Source of the DNA: a virus
Strand: one strand, 5' to 3'
Virus record (IMG/VR): IMGVR_UViG_3300006754_000136
Coordinates: 1-26,482 of that record
DNA length: 26,482 nucleotides
Each line of letters begins with the position of its first letter. The stretch's first letter is position 1. The notes under the pieces are model-generated. The model ran no database searches and was not told the origin of the DNA. It was given only the letters and a program-made list of their open reading frames with translations. The translations under genes and the position numbers were made by a program. Shown here in pieces: positions 7,951-15,072 of this stretch.

Positions 7951-8600
7951 TGAAACTCATTAGAGAAGAAATAGAATCAGTTGACTTTATCGTTGAAGAA
8001 CGCAATGGTAAGAAGTCTCTGTACATAGAAGGTGTTTTCCTACAAGGAGATCTTCAAAACAGAAATGGAAGAATGTATCCAATGGACATCCTAAGAAAGG
8101 AAGTTGCAAGATACAATGAATCCAATATTGTTACTGGAAGAGCACTTGGAGAACTTGGTCATCCTGATGGTCCTACTGTCAATCTTGATAGAGTTTCCCA
8201 TAAGATTATTGCACTTAAAGAAAGTGGAAATAATTTTATAGGTAAAGCAAAGATTATGAATACCCCAATGGGTAATATTGCTAAGAACCTCATTGATGAG
8301 GGAGTCAAGTTGGGAGTTTCTTCAAGAGGAATTGGTTCATTGAAACCAACTCGTGAAGGATATAATGTGGTTAGTGATGACTTTATGCTATCAACTGCTG
8401 CAGATATAGTGGCAGACCCTTCTGCACCTGATGCTTTTGTCTCAGGAATTATGGAAGGAAAAGATTGGATCTGGGACGGTGGAGTCCTCAGAGAGCAACA
8501 AGCTGCTAAAACTTATAAGCAGATTAATACATTAGTTGACCAAAAACAACTAAATGAAAATAAGTTAAATATTTTTAATGAGTTCTTAAACTCATTGTAA
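7950..8600 (+). CDS. 21: Prohead maturation protease (gp21)
   Basis: Serine protease that degrades the prohead core and trims the capsid protein before DNA packaging. At 216 aa it matches T4 gp21 (212 aa). The catalytic His is H71 in ELGHPDGPTVNL and the nucleophile is in GVSSRGIGS (S124 or S125), the arrangement of herpesvirus-like prohead proteases. The N-terminal NRNGRMYPMDIL segment is also typical of the family. The ATG overlaps the preceding stop (TGATG), with GGAG 7 nt upstream inside the previous gene. The likely substrates encoded here are the gp67-like core, the gp22 scaffold, the gp23 precursor and possibly the two small proteins encoded at 11687-12183. Confidence 0.95.
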   Translation: MKLIREEIESVDFIVEERNGKKSLYIEGVFLQGDLQNRNGRMYPMDILRKEVARYNESNIVTGRALGELGHPDGPTVNLDRVSHKIIALKESGNNFIGKAKIMNTPMGNIAKNLIDEGVKLGVSSRGIGSLKPTREGYNVVSDDFMLSTAADIVADPSAPDAFVSGIMEGKDWIWDGGVLREQQAAKTYKQINTLVDQKQLNENKLNIFNEFLNSL

Positions 8601-8615
8601 AATCCTAATCTACTA

Positions 8616-8623
8616 AATAAATA
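8616..8623 (+). promoter_or_regulatory. Late promoter octamer before scaffold gene
   Basis: AATAAATA (7 of 8) ends 34 nt before the ATG at 8658, in the 57-nt gap after the protease gene. Confidence 0.65.
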
Positions 8624-8657
8624 TAGATTTTAATCATAAGAAATCGGAGCTGTACAA

Positions 8658-9749
8658 ATGTCTCGTGGTAACGAATTACAAGAAATGGAGCAATCTAAAA
8701 CTGCTGTGAATGCAAACGCTAAGCCTGCTCAGCCTCCTGAGAAGGTAGCTGACATCACACCTGGGCAATCTGCCACGTGGGAAGATCTTGGTGGGCCAAC
8801 CCCTGAGAACTACAGTCCTACTAATGACTCTGCCAGAATCAAAGAACCAAAGATCAAGACCGTGGCTGACATAGTTAATGCCAAGGCTGTTCCTGGTGAT
8901 CAAAAGGTCCTCAAGCAAGAGACAGAAGTTCCTGGAGACAAAACCATAGAGGAAGATCAAGTGACTGAAGATGAGACAGTAGTTGCTGAATCTGAAAAAG
9001 TTGATGATGGTGTTGACATTGATGAAGATGTTAATGCTCTCCTAGGTGGAGAAGAAATCTCTGAAGAATTCAAAGAGAAAGCAAAGCTCATTTTTGAAGC
9101 TGCTTTGAATTCCAAAGTAAAAGAAATTCAAGAGACTCTTGAAATCCAGTATGAAGCAAAACTCAAAGAAGAGACAGAAACAGTCAAAGAATCCCTAAGG
9201 GGACGTGTTGACTCGTATCTTGAGTATGTTGCTGAAGAGTGGATGACAGAAAATACTCTTGCAATAGAGCATGGTCTTAAGACCGAAATGACTGAATCCT
9301 TCCTTAGTGGAATGAGAGGTCTATTTGAAGAACATTATGTAACAATCCCTGAAGAGAAATATGATGTGCTGGAAAGCATGGTAACAAAACTAGATGATAT
9401 GGAGACCAAACTCAATGAGCAAATTGAGAAGAACATTGGTTTAAACAGCAGACTCGGAGAGTCGGTTGCCAATGGTATTCTTGAGTCTGTTTCTGATGGA
9501 CTAGCAGTCACTCAGAAAGAGAAGCTTGCATCACTTTCTGAAAGTGTGGAGTTTGAAAGTGAAGAATCTTATCGTGAAAAGTTAGAAGTTCTCAAGGAGT
9601 CTTACTTCACAAGAACTGCTACTGAATCTGCTAAGACAACCTCTAATGCTCAGACCCTTTCCGAAGGTGTAGATAGTACTACCGCTCCTACTGCTGTAGG
9701 GATGGATGCTTATGTAAGAGCACTAGGCAATTTCAAAAAGCAGAACTGA
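8658..9749 (+). CDS. 22: Prohead scaffold (core) protein (gp22)
   Basis: Internal scaffold around which the capsid shell forms, later destroyed by gp21. The position between protease and major capsid protein is diagnostic. The protein has 363 aa (T4 gp22: 269 aa). The first 140 residues are Pro/Glu/Asp-rich and probably disordered. From about residue 150 to 330 it is Glu/Lys-rich and helical with coiled-coil character (KVKEIQETLEIQYEAKLKEE; DDMETKLNEQIEKNI). The C-terminal MDAYVRALGNFKKQN end resembles the conserved scaffold tail that contacts the capsid protein. Many LxE-type triplets suit gp21 cleavage. A GGAG site lies 8 nt before the ATG. Confidence 0.92.
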   Translation: MSRGNELQEMEQSKTAVNANAKPAQPPEKVADITPGQSATWEDLGGPTPENYSPTNDSARIKEPKIKTVADIVNAKAVPGDQKVLKQETEVPGDKTIEEDQVTEDETVVAESEKVDDGVDIDEDVNALLGGEEISEEFKEKAKLIFEAALNSKVKEIQETLEIQYEAKLKEETETVKESLRGRVDSYLEYVAEEWMTENTLAIEHGLKTEMTESFLSGMRGLFEEHYVTIPEEKYDVLESMVTKLDDMETKLNEQIEKNIGLNSRLGESVANGILESVSDGLAVTQKEKLASLSESVEFESEESYREKLEVLKESYFTRTATESAKTTSNAQTLSEGVDSTTAPTAVGMDAYVRALGNFKKQN

Positions 9750-9755
9750 ATATAT

Positions 9756-9763
9756 TATAAATC
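9756..9763 (+). promoter_or_regulatory. Late promoter octamer before major capsid gene
   Basis: TATAAATC (7 of 8; the last base differs) ends 26 nt before the capsid ATG at 9790. Confidence 0.6.
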
Positions 9764-9789
9764 AAACCCAATTACTTAGGTAAATCGCA

Positions 9790-11232
9790 ATGTTCCAATC
9801 CGAACAGTTGCAGGAAAAGTGGGCTCCTCTCCTAGACTATGAAGGTCTAGATCCGATTAAAGATAATCATCGTAGAGCTGTAACCGCTGTCCTGCTAGAA
9901 AATCAAGAAAAGTTTTTAAAAGAAGAAACAGCATTTAGTGCTGGTGGTATTAACCTTCAAGAAGCTGTCCCAACTAACGCTGCTAATGCTGCTGGCGCTC
10001 AGGGTGGTTTCGGTGGTGATGCTACTCCCGCTGGTCCAGTTGCTGGTTTCGACCCAGTTCTGATCTCATTGATCAGACGTGCAATGCCAAACTTGGTCGC
10101 ATATGACCTTGCTGGTGTTCAACCAATGAGTGGTCCTACTGGACTCATCTTTGCAATGCGCTCACGTTACACTTCACAGAGTGGAACTGAAGCACTATTC
10201 AATGAAGCAGATACACCATTCTCAGGTACAGATAAGGGTGATAACACCACACTGACCAGAGATTTTGCTGATCTTAACGCTGGTATTGGTACTGACACAC
10301 AAGCTGGTGACAATCCTTCCCTTCTTAACCCAACTGGTACTGCAACCTCTACTGCCTACAATGTAGGTCAGGGTATGCCTACTGGTGATGCTGAGAATCT
10401 ATATGGTTCTGGCAACTATGCCTTCAACCAGATGGCATTCTCCATTGAGAAGGTAACCGTTACTGCTAAGTCAAGAGCCCTGAAGGCTGAGTACTCACTA
10501 GAGCTTGCTCAGGACCTTAAGGCAATTCATGGTCTTAATGCAGAAGCAGAACTTGCTAACATTCTCTCCACTGAGATCCTCGCTGAGATCAACAGAGAAG
10601 TTATCAGAACAATCTATAAGGTTGCTGAGCAAGGTGCTGTTTCTAACACTGCTACTGCTGGTGTGTTTGACCTTGACATTGACTCCAATGGTAGATGGTC
10701 TGTTGAGAAGTTCAAAGGACTTCTATTCCAGATTGAAAGAGATGCTAATGCTATTGCACAAAGAACAAGACGTGGAAAGGGCAATATGGTCCTGTGCTCC
10801 GCTGATGTTGCTTCTGCACTAACAATGGCAGGTATCCTGGATTACACTCCTGCACTCAATGCAAACCTCAATGTTGATGATACTGGCAATACATTTGCTG
10901 GAACAATCAATGGTAAGTTTAAAGTCTACATTGACCCATATGCTGCTAACCTAGCTTCTGCTAATACAGCAACTAACTCAGGTAACCAGTATTATGTTGT
11001 TGGTTATAAGGGTTCTTCCCCTTATGATGCTGGACTCTTCTATTGCCCTTATGTACCTCTCCAGATGGTCAGAGCAGTGGATGATGGCTCCTTCCAGCCC
11101 AAGATTGGCTTCAAGACCAGATATGGTATTGTTGCTAACCCATTTGCTGAAGGAACAACACCAGGTCTAGGCAGACTTCATGTTAACAGCAACCGTTACT
11201 ACAGAAGAGTAGCTGTTAAGAATCTAATGTGA
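9790..11232 (+). CDS. 23: Major capsid protein (gp23)
   Basis: Main shell protein of the head, HK97 fold. At 480 aa it is near T4 gp23 (521 aa). Marker segments are LISLIRRAMPNLVAYDLAGV, QPMSGPTGLIFAMRSRY, SIEKVTVTAKSRALKAEYS, TRRGKGNMVLCS and the C-terminal KTRYGIVANPF. The N-terminal 65 residues carry a charged helical part that gp21 would remove; a cut near the Ala/Gly-rich stretch around residues 60-75 is likely but not proven. Codons are noticeably richer in C-ending forms than in neighbours, as expected for the most abundant protein. It has its own late promoter and is followed by a strong terminator. No gp24-like vertex gene follows, as is usual in cyanophages. Confidence 0.98.
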   Translation: MFQSEQLQEKWAPLLDYEGLDPIKDNHRRAVTAVLLENQEKFLKEETAFSAGGINLQEAVPTNAANAAGAQGGFGGDATPAGPVAGFDPVLISLIRRAMPNLVAYDLAGVQPMSGPTGLIFAMRSRYTSQSGTEALFNEADTPFSGTDKGDNTTLTRDFADLNAGIGTDTQAGDNPSLLNPTGTATSTAYNVGQGMPTGDAENLYGSGNYAFNQMAFSIEKVTVTAKSRALKAEYSLELAQDLKAIHGLNAEAELANILSTEILAEINREVIRTIYKVAEQGAVSNTATAGVFDLDIDSNGRWSVEKFKGLLFQIERDANAIAQRTRRGKGNMVLCSADVASALTMAGILDYTPALNANLNVDDTGNTFAGTINGKFKVYIDPYAANLASANTATNSGNQYYVVGYKGSSPYDAGLFYCPYVPLQMVRAVDDGSFQPKIGFKTRYGIVANPFAEGTTPGLGRLHVNSNRYYRRVAVKNLM

Positions 11233-11260
11233 TCAGAAGTTTATATCTTCACACATTTAC

Positions 11261-11288
11261 AAGACCTCCTTTTAGGAGGTCTTTTTTT
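11261..11288 (+). terminator. Intrinsic terminator after the capsid gene
   Basis: A 10-bp perfect stem (AAGACCTCCT / AGGAGGTCTT) closes a TTT loop and runs into a T-tract ending at 11288. It lies 29 nt after the gp23 stop and is the strongest hairpin in the late block. Confidence 0.9.
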
Positions 11289-11293
11289 ATGCA

Positions 11294-11301
11294 AATAAAT
11301 A
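11294..11301 (+). promoter_or_regulatory. Late promoter octamer restarting transcription after the capsid terminator
   Basis: AATAAATA (7 of 8) begins 6 nt after the T-tract and ends 25 nt before the ATG at 11327. It insulates the small-gene block from capsid transcription. Confidence 0.6.
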
Positions 11302-11326
11302 TCTAAGGAGACCTGCGTTCATAAAA

Positions 11327-11488
11327 ATGTTTTGTTTTTCAAAAATGAGTCGTACAGAACGACAAAAGAAAGTATTAGAAGTATATACTTACTGGCAAGA
11401 TAATCTCGAAAGAAGAATGGCTGCTGTTAATGCTGCTAAAGAAAAATTAGAAGATCAGATTGAAAGAGATATTGTAGTAGATAAATAA
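11327..11488 (+). CDS. Small helical hypothetical protein (53 aa)
   Basis: A 53-aa ORF starting MFCFSKMSRTERQKK. An internal ATG at 11345 would give 47 aa starting MSRTERQKK and may be the true start, because the first six residues are unlike the rest. The nearest ribosome-site-like run, AAGGAG at 11305-11310, is 16 nt from the first ATG and does not favour either start. The remainder is charged and predicted helical (YWQDNLERRMAAVNAAKEKLEDQIERDI). Its 3' end overlaps the next late promoter, GATAAATA. Function is unknown; the position after gp23 and the late promoter suggest a virion or assembly accessory protein. Confidence 0.6.
   Translation: MFCFSKMSRTERQKKVLEVYTYWQDNLERRMAAVNAAKEKLEDQIERDIVVDK
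11480..11487 (+). promoter_or_regulatory. Late promoter octamer overlapping the end of the 53-aa ORF
   Basis: GATAAATA (7 of 8) ends 17 nt before the ATG at 11505. The spacing is shorter than at the other late octamers and leaves a leader of only about 10 nt, so support is weaker. Confidence 0.45.
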
Positions 11489-11504
11489 TTAAAAAACTGG
11501 TGAT

Positions 11505-11684
11505 ATGGCTTACCGTATAGAAAAACCTAGTATTATGCCTAGTGTAGGCACAGTCTACTATAAGGGTAGTAATGTATGGGATGAAACATTTGCTAATAGA
11601 AAGCTTTATGCTACTCAGGCAGCTGCTGAAGCAGAACCTTATATTTACAAGTGGGAAAATGCTAATATAGTAAATGAGGCTTGA
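11505..11684 (+). CDS. Small hypothetical protein (59 aa)
   Basis: A 59-aa ORF, MAYRIEKPSIMPSV and onward, with several aromatic residues (Tyr in particular) and an Ala-rich TQAAAEAEP segment. It looks like a small mixed alpha/beta domain without membrane or signal segments. It ends 2 nt before the ATG of the next gene at 11687, consistent with coupled translation. I do not recognise the family. Late promoter context points to a late, probably structural or assembly-related role (inference). Confidence 0.6.
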   Translation: MAYRIEKPSIMPSVGTVYYKGSNVWDETFANRKLYATQAAAEAEPYIYKWENANIVNEA

Positions 11685-11686
11685 TT

Positions 11687-11917
11687 ATGAAAAGTTTCTG
11701 GGATTTTCAAGAAAATTTAAATGATAGAAGACTAGAGTTGGCTCAAAAACAGAAAGCTCAGAAGCAATCTGCCGTGGAGAAGTCAAAAAAATCTAGACAG
11801 AAATTTGAAAAAGACGTAGCAGATGAACAAGAATCTAGAAATAAAAATCAACAGAAGGCAAGAGAAAGGGAAGAATTGAAGAAGGAAATAAAAAAAGAAA
11901 TTGAGGATGATAATTGA
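11687..11917 (+). CDS. Charged helical small protein with capsid-targeting-like N-terminus
   Basis: A 76-aa protein beginning MKSFWDFQE. This follows the pattern of the T4 capsid-targeting sequence MKTYQEFIAE (M-K-small-aromatic-x-acidic-F), the leader cleaved by gp21 from T4 internal proteins. The rest is almost entirely Lys, Glu, Gln, Arg and Asp with helix-forming spacing and no hydrophobic core, like an internal head protein that binds DNA. A TTG at 11681 is an alternative start but the ATG at 11687 gives the motif at the very N-terminus. The stop codon overlaps the next ATG (TGATG). The internal-protein role is inference from the motif, composition and gp23/gp21 neighbourhood. Confidence 0.7.
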   Translation: MKSFWDFQENLNDRRLELAQKQKAQKQSAVEKSKKSRQKFEKDVADEQESRNKNQQKAREREELKKEIKKEIEDDN

Positions 11918-12183
11918 TGAAATTCTCAACCTTTATGGAAGGTAAGAAGTGTCCACCAGGATTGAAATGGGATGCTAAGTTGAAAGATTGCGTTCCTTCT
12001 GGTAAAATATATGGCGGACGCTGGTGGGGTGGAGGACATCACCATCATCATAATGGAGAAAATGGGAATGGAAATGGCAACGGCAATGGTAATGGGTCCA
12101 CTAACGGTAATGGAAGTAGCAATGGCAATGGTGGCGGTAATGGTAATGGCGGTGGTAACGGTGGTGGCGGAAATGGTGGTTGA
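11917..12183 (+). CDS. Gly/Asn-repeat protein with His run and capsid-targeting-like N-terminus
   Basis: An 88-aa protein starting MKFSTFMEGKK, again close to the MKxFxxFxE pattern. A short head contains two Cys, C12 in KKCPPG and C25 in KDCVPS. Residues 33-45 are GGRWWGGG followed by five His in a row. From residue 46 to the end the protein is a low-complexity run of Asn-Gly, Gly-Gly and a few Ser/Thr, with no predicted fold. The His run and Cys pair could bind metal. The ATG overlaps the preceding stop and the gene ends just before a late octamer. I do not know a characterised homologue; a virion-associated role is inferred from its position. Confidence 0.7.
   Translation: MKFSTFMEGKKCPPGLKWDAKLKDCVPSGKIYGGRWWGGGHHHHHNGENGNGNGNGNGNGSTNGNGSSNGNGGGNGNGGGNGGGGNGG
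12054..12180 (+). repeat. GGN-AAY trinucleotide-pair repeat coding for Asn-Gly
   Basis: Imperfect tandem repeat of AAY-GGN codon pairs grading into GGN-GGN runs. Third bases vary between copies, so it is kept at protein level and is not a fresh slippage product, but it remains a likely site of length change. Confidence 0.8.
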
Positions 12184-12185
12184 TG

Positions 12186-12193
12186 AATAAATA
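12186..12193 (+). promoter_or_regulatory. Late promoter octamer before the 59-aa acidic ORF
   Basis: AATAAATA (7 of 8) ends 32 nt before the ATG at 12226, the same spacing as the structural-gene late promoters. Confidence 0.6.
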
Positions 12194-12225
12194 TGTTATA
12201 CTTGTAATGAGATATAACAATTAAC

Positions 12226-12405
12226 ATGAAATTTTCCATCACTAAAGAAGGAATTGTAAACGATACTGAGTTATTCAATAATGATAGTACCACCCAACAA
12301 TACGTTAGAACTGCTGTCCATACTACTCTGGAAGAGTTGGGGTTTAAGGTAGAAGAAGAGTGGGAAATGGATGATGATTCAATTGAGATAACCGTCACAA
12401 AGTAA
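12226..12405 (+). CDS. Small acidic hypothetical protein (59 aa)
   Basis: A 59-aa ORF starting MKFSITKEGIVND. A central helix (QQYVRTAVHTTLEELGFKVEEE) is followed by an acidic turn and a closing beta strand DSIEITVTK, giving a plausible small alpha/beta fold. It is preceded by a late octamer and ends 1 nt before the next ATG. No ribosome site is evident. Family not recognised. Confidence 0.65.
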   Translation: MKFSITKEGIVNDTELFNNDSTTQQYVRTAVHTTLEELGFKVEEEWEMDDDSIEITVTK

Positions 12406-12406
12406 A

Positions 12407-12601
12407 ATGGAAAAGAAAAGACCTGAACCTTTTGTAGTTCATATGGATATTAGTATCCATGAGGTCAAATTATTGTATAATTGTATATTAAAATACGCTG
12501 AGACATCATCTGAATTACATCCGTCAGAAAAAGAAAGGTTAACTAAACTTAGAGATTTAATGTATAGGGTTATTATGGAAAATCAGTTTCTAAATAATTA
12601 G
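12407..12601 (+). CDS. Small hypothetical protein (64 aa)
   Basis: A 64-aa protein with a strand-like start (PFVVHMDISIHEV) and two helices (KLLYNCILKYAETSS; SEKERLTKLRDLMYRVIMENQ). It is tightly packed: 1 nt after the preceding stop and 7 nt before the next gene, so it is probably translated by coupling. No motif known to me. Its position directly before a tail-type gene does not reveal a function. Confidence 0.65.
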   Translation: MEKKRPEPFVVHMDISIHEVKLLYNCILKYAETSSELHPSEKERLTKLRDLMYRVIMENQFLNN

Positions 12602-12608
12602 AAAGATC

Positions 12609-13172
12609 ATGGTCGTTAAAAAGTCTATAGTAGGACAAATTGAGAATAGAAATTTTCTAGCTCCTACTGGGTTCCAATTTATAATGAATAGAGCACCCAA
12701 GGTTTCCTATTTTGGAAACATGGTAAGTATTCCTTCGATGACTCTAGGAACACTTAGCGTACCTAATTACTTGAAGGATATTCCATTACCAGGAGAGACT
12801 CTTGATTTTGAAGATTTAACTTTACGTTTTTTGGTTGATGAAAAGCTTGAGAATTACATGGAGATTCAACACTGGCTTAGAGGTCTAGGATTCCCAGAAA
12901 GTTTGTCAGAAACATATAAGTATCAGAAAGAGAAAAGCGATTTAAGTCAGCCAGCAAGAAGTCAATTAAATCTATATTCCGATGGAACATTAACTGTTTT
13001 AGATTCAAATAATATTCCTAAATTTAAAGTAATCTTTGAGAATATGTTCCCTGTCAGTTTAACAACGTTAGACTTTGATGCTACTCAAACAGACCTAGAG
13101 TACTTCACAGCACAGGTCACTTTTAAGTATACTATATACAATATACTAGATATGAATGCGGATGATTGTTAA
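12609..13172 (+). CDS. Tail-tube-like protein, candidate tail completion protein (cyanophage gp3 position)
   Basis: A 187-aa protein whose segment order resembles the gp19 tail-tube plan: a start region RNFLAPTGFQFIMNRAP (compare ARPNLFEVSI in gp19), a segment MVSIPSMTLGTLSVPNYL in the place of the ATLPAS loop, LPGETLDFEDLTLRFLVDEKL in place of the AGDRTFDPWTVTVINDED strand pair, a short helix MEIQHWLRGLG, and a C-terminal FDATQTDLEYFTAQVTFKYTIY strand pair. Between capsid gene and uvsY in cyanophages a tail completion protein called gp3 is usually annotated, and this gene fits that place. It could be a tail terminator, tube initiator or tube-related baseplate component. The tube-like plan is seen; the exact role is not settled. 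Confidence 0.8.
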   Translation: MVVKKSIVGQIENRNFLAPTGFQFIMNRAPKVSYFGNMVSIPSMTLGTLSVPNYLKDIPLPGETLDFEDLTLRFLVDEKLENYMEIQHWLRGLGFPESLSETYKYQKEKSDLSQPARSQLNLYSDGTLTVLDSNNIPKFKVIFENMFPVSLTTLDFDATQTDLEYFTAQVTFKYTIYNILDMNADDC

Positions 13173-13175
13173 TTT

Positions 13176-13610
13176 ATGATTGATTTAGATGATCTTCAGA
13201 TTATGTGGGAAAAGGATTCTAAGATAGATGCAGATAATTTACATACAGAATCTTTGAATATACCTATGCTCCATGCTAAGTATTATGACATTTATAATAG
13301 AATTTCTCTTCTAAAAAAGAGAGCAGAGCAACAAAGAAAGAATATAAGACATGCAAGATATGAATATTATGGTGGTAAAGCAGATCCAGATGTTTATATA
13401 AAAGATCCTTTTCCTAAAAAGATTAGAGATAAAGATACAATGCAAAAGTATCTTGATGCTGATGAGAAACTTTCTGCGTCTTCTCTTAAAATTGAATATT
13501 ATGAAACCACGCTAAATTACTTGGAAAGCATTCTCAGACAGATTTCTAATAGGACATATCAGATTAAGAATGCAATTGAAGTAATAAAGTTCCAAGCTGG
13601 TTATGGATAA
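13176..13610 (+). CDS. uvsY: UvsY recombination mediator
   Basis: Loads the UvsX recombinase on gp32-coated single-stranded DNA in T4-type recombination. At 144 aa it is close to T4 UvsY (137 aa). Shared features are the opening LDDLQIMWEKDSKIDADNL, MLHAKYYDIYNRI, the basic helix with ARYEYYGGKADPD (T4: ARLDYYSGRGDGD), the DADEKL stretch, and the end RTYQIKNAIEVIKFQAG (T4: RGFAIKHIQDMRAFEAG). The protein is helical and Lys-rich. It begins 3 nt after the upstream gene and its end overlaps uvsW by 8 nt, so uvsY and uvsW are co-translated as in T4. Confidence 0.95.
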   Translation: MIDLDDLQIMWEKDSKIDADNLHTESLNIPMLHAKYYDIYNRISLLKKRAEQQRKNIRHARYEYYGGKADPDVYIKDPFPKKIRDKDTMQKYLDADEKLSASSLKIEYYETTLNYLESILRQISNRTYQIKNAIEVIKFQAGYG

Positions 13611-15072
13611 TCTTACTATTGAAAAGGTAAACGAGGTTTATCTTAAAATAACGACTGAACCTCATATTGAATATGAGTTAAAGGATAGATTTAGATTTGA
13701 AGTTCCGTCTAAAAAATTTATGCCGCAGTACAGAAGTAAGTACTGGGATGGATACGTACATCTTTTTAATTTGAAGACCAAAAGAATCTATGTTGGTCTT
13801 TTAGATAAAATTATTGCTTTTTGTGAGGGAGCAGGATATACCTATAAGTTTGAAACCAATAAGTTTTATGGTCCACCATTCGAAGTCAATGAAATGATTT
13901 CTATGAGAGGGGTGAAGGATTATATGGCGTCCATCACTAAATTTAAACCTAGAGACTATCAATTGGATGCAGTATATGATGCTTTAAGATATAATAGAAA
14001 ACTTTTAATATCTCCTACTGCATCTGGCAAGTCATTAATGATATATGCCATTGTAAGATATTTTGTAGCTAAGAAGAAGAAAATTCTTTTAGTAGTTCCT
14101 ACCACTTCTCTAGTGGAACAAATGTATAAAGATTTTGAGGAGTATGGATGGGACCCAGGGAATCATTGTCATAGAATATATGCAGGTAGAGAAAGGACTA
14201 ATGTTAATGAAGTTACAATTACTACGTGGCAATCGGTTTATAATTTAGAGAAAGGATTCTTTGAAGATTACGATGTTATCATTGGTGATGAGGCTCATCT
14301 TTTCAAAAGTAAGTCTTTAGTAAGCATCATGGATAAGTTACATCATGCTAAGTATAGATATGGGTTCACAGGAACTTTAGATGGCACACAGACCCATAAG
14401 TGGGTCTTAGAAGGACTGTTTGGACCATCCTACAAAGTAACTCAAACTAAGGATTTGATGGAACAAGGGCATCTTTCCCAATTAGATATCCAATGTTTAT
14501 TGCTTAAATATAAACCTAAAAAGTTTGAAACTTATGAGGATGAGATTCAATATTTAATAGGTCATGTAAAAAGAAATAAATTTATTTCAAACTTAGCAGT
14601 AGATTTAAAAGGCAATACTCTCATACTTTATAGTCGAGTAGAAGCACATGGTAAGATACTTTATGAAATAATAAATAGCCTTGTAATCCATGAGAGAAAA
14701 GTATTTTTCATTCATGGCGGTGTTGACGCCGAAGACAGAGAAGAAGTTAGAAAAATAACTGAAGAAGAATCCAATGCTATCATAGTTGCTTCTTATGGAA
14801 CATTCTCTACAGGCATCAATATTAGGAGGCTACACAACGTTATTTTTGCTAGCCCATCTAAGTCTAGAATTAGAAATCTCCAGTCTATTGGAAGAGTTTT
14901 AAGAAAAGGCAAAGACAAGGTTAAAGCAAAACTCTATGATATTGCTGATGATTTGACTACAGGATCAAGAAAAAATTATACCTTAAATCATTTTATTGAA
15001 AGAGTCAAAATATACGTACAAGAGCAATTTAACTATGAAATCATAACAATAGATATCAAGGAGGAAAAATGA
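13603..15072 (+). CDS. uvsW: UvsW ATP-dependent DNA/RNA helicase
   Basis: Superfamily 2 helicase that unwinds branched DNA and R-loops and helps switch from origin-dependent to recombination-dependent replication in T4. 489 aa. Motifs in order: an N-terminal domain with KKFMPQYRSKYWDGYVHLFN, Q-like KPRDYQLDA near residue 115, Walker A PTASGKS (residues 138-144), GDEAH (228-232, motif II), GFTGTLDG (motif III region), LYSRVEAHGKIL, ASYGTFSTGINIRRLHNVIFASP, and motif VI QSIGRVLRKG (residues 427-436). The start overlaps the uvsY end by 8 nt. It is complete with all helicase motifs. Confidence 0.95.
   Translation: MDNLTIEKVNEVYLKITTEPHIEYELKDRFRFEVPSKKFMPQYRSKYWDGYVHLFNLKTKRIYVGLLDKIIAFCEGAGYTYKFETNKFYGPPFEVNEMISMRGVKDYMASITKFKPRDYQLDAVYDALRYNRKLLISPTASGKSLMIYAIVRYFVAKKKKILLVVPTTSLVEQMYKDFEEYGWDPGNHCHRIYAGRERTNVNEVTITTWQSVYNLEKGFFEDYDVIIGDEAHLFKSKSLVSIMDKLHHAKYRYGFTGTLDGTQTHKWVLEGLFGPSYKVTQTKDLMEQGHLSQLDIQCLLLKYKPKKFETYEDEIQYLIGHVKRNKFISNLAVDLKGNTLILYSRVEAHGKILYEIINSLVIHERKVFFIHGGVDAEDREEVRKITEEESNAIIVASYGTFSTGINIRRLHNVIFASPSKSRIRNLQSIGRVLRKGKDKVKAKLYDIADDLTTGSRKNYTLNHFIERVKIYVQEQFNYEIITIDIKEEK

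Noticed and set aside
8676-8960. Antisense 94-aa ORF in the scaffold gene
   Set aside because: No start signals; lies opposite the Pro/Glu-rich part of gp22.
12195-12218. Inverted repeat GTTATA / TATAAC with a TATACT in its loop side
   Set aside because: Only 6 bp of AT-only-rich stem with a 12-nt loop; expected by chance in such DNA and no matching -35 box.
12048-12398. Antisense proline/leucine-rich ORF
   Set aside because: Its sequence is just the reverse complement of the Asn-Gly repeat (giving Pro-Leu runs); a shadow of low-complexity DNA.
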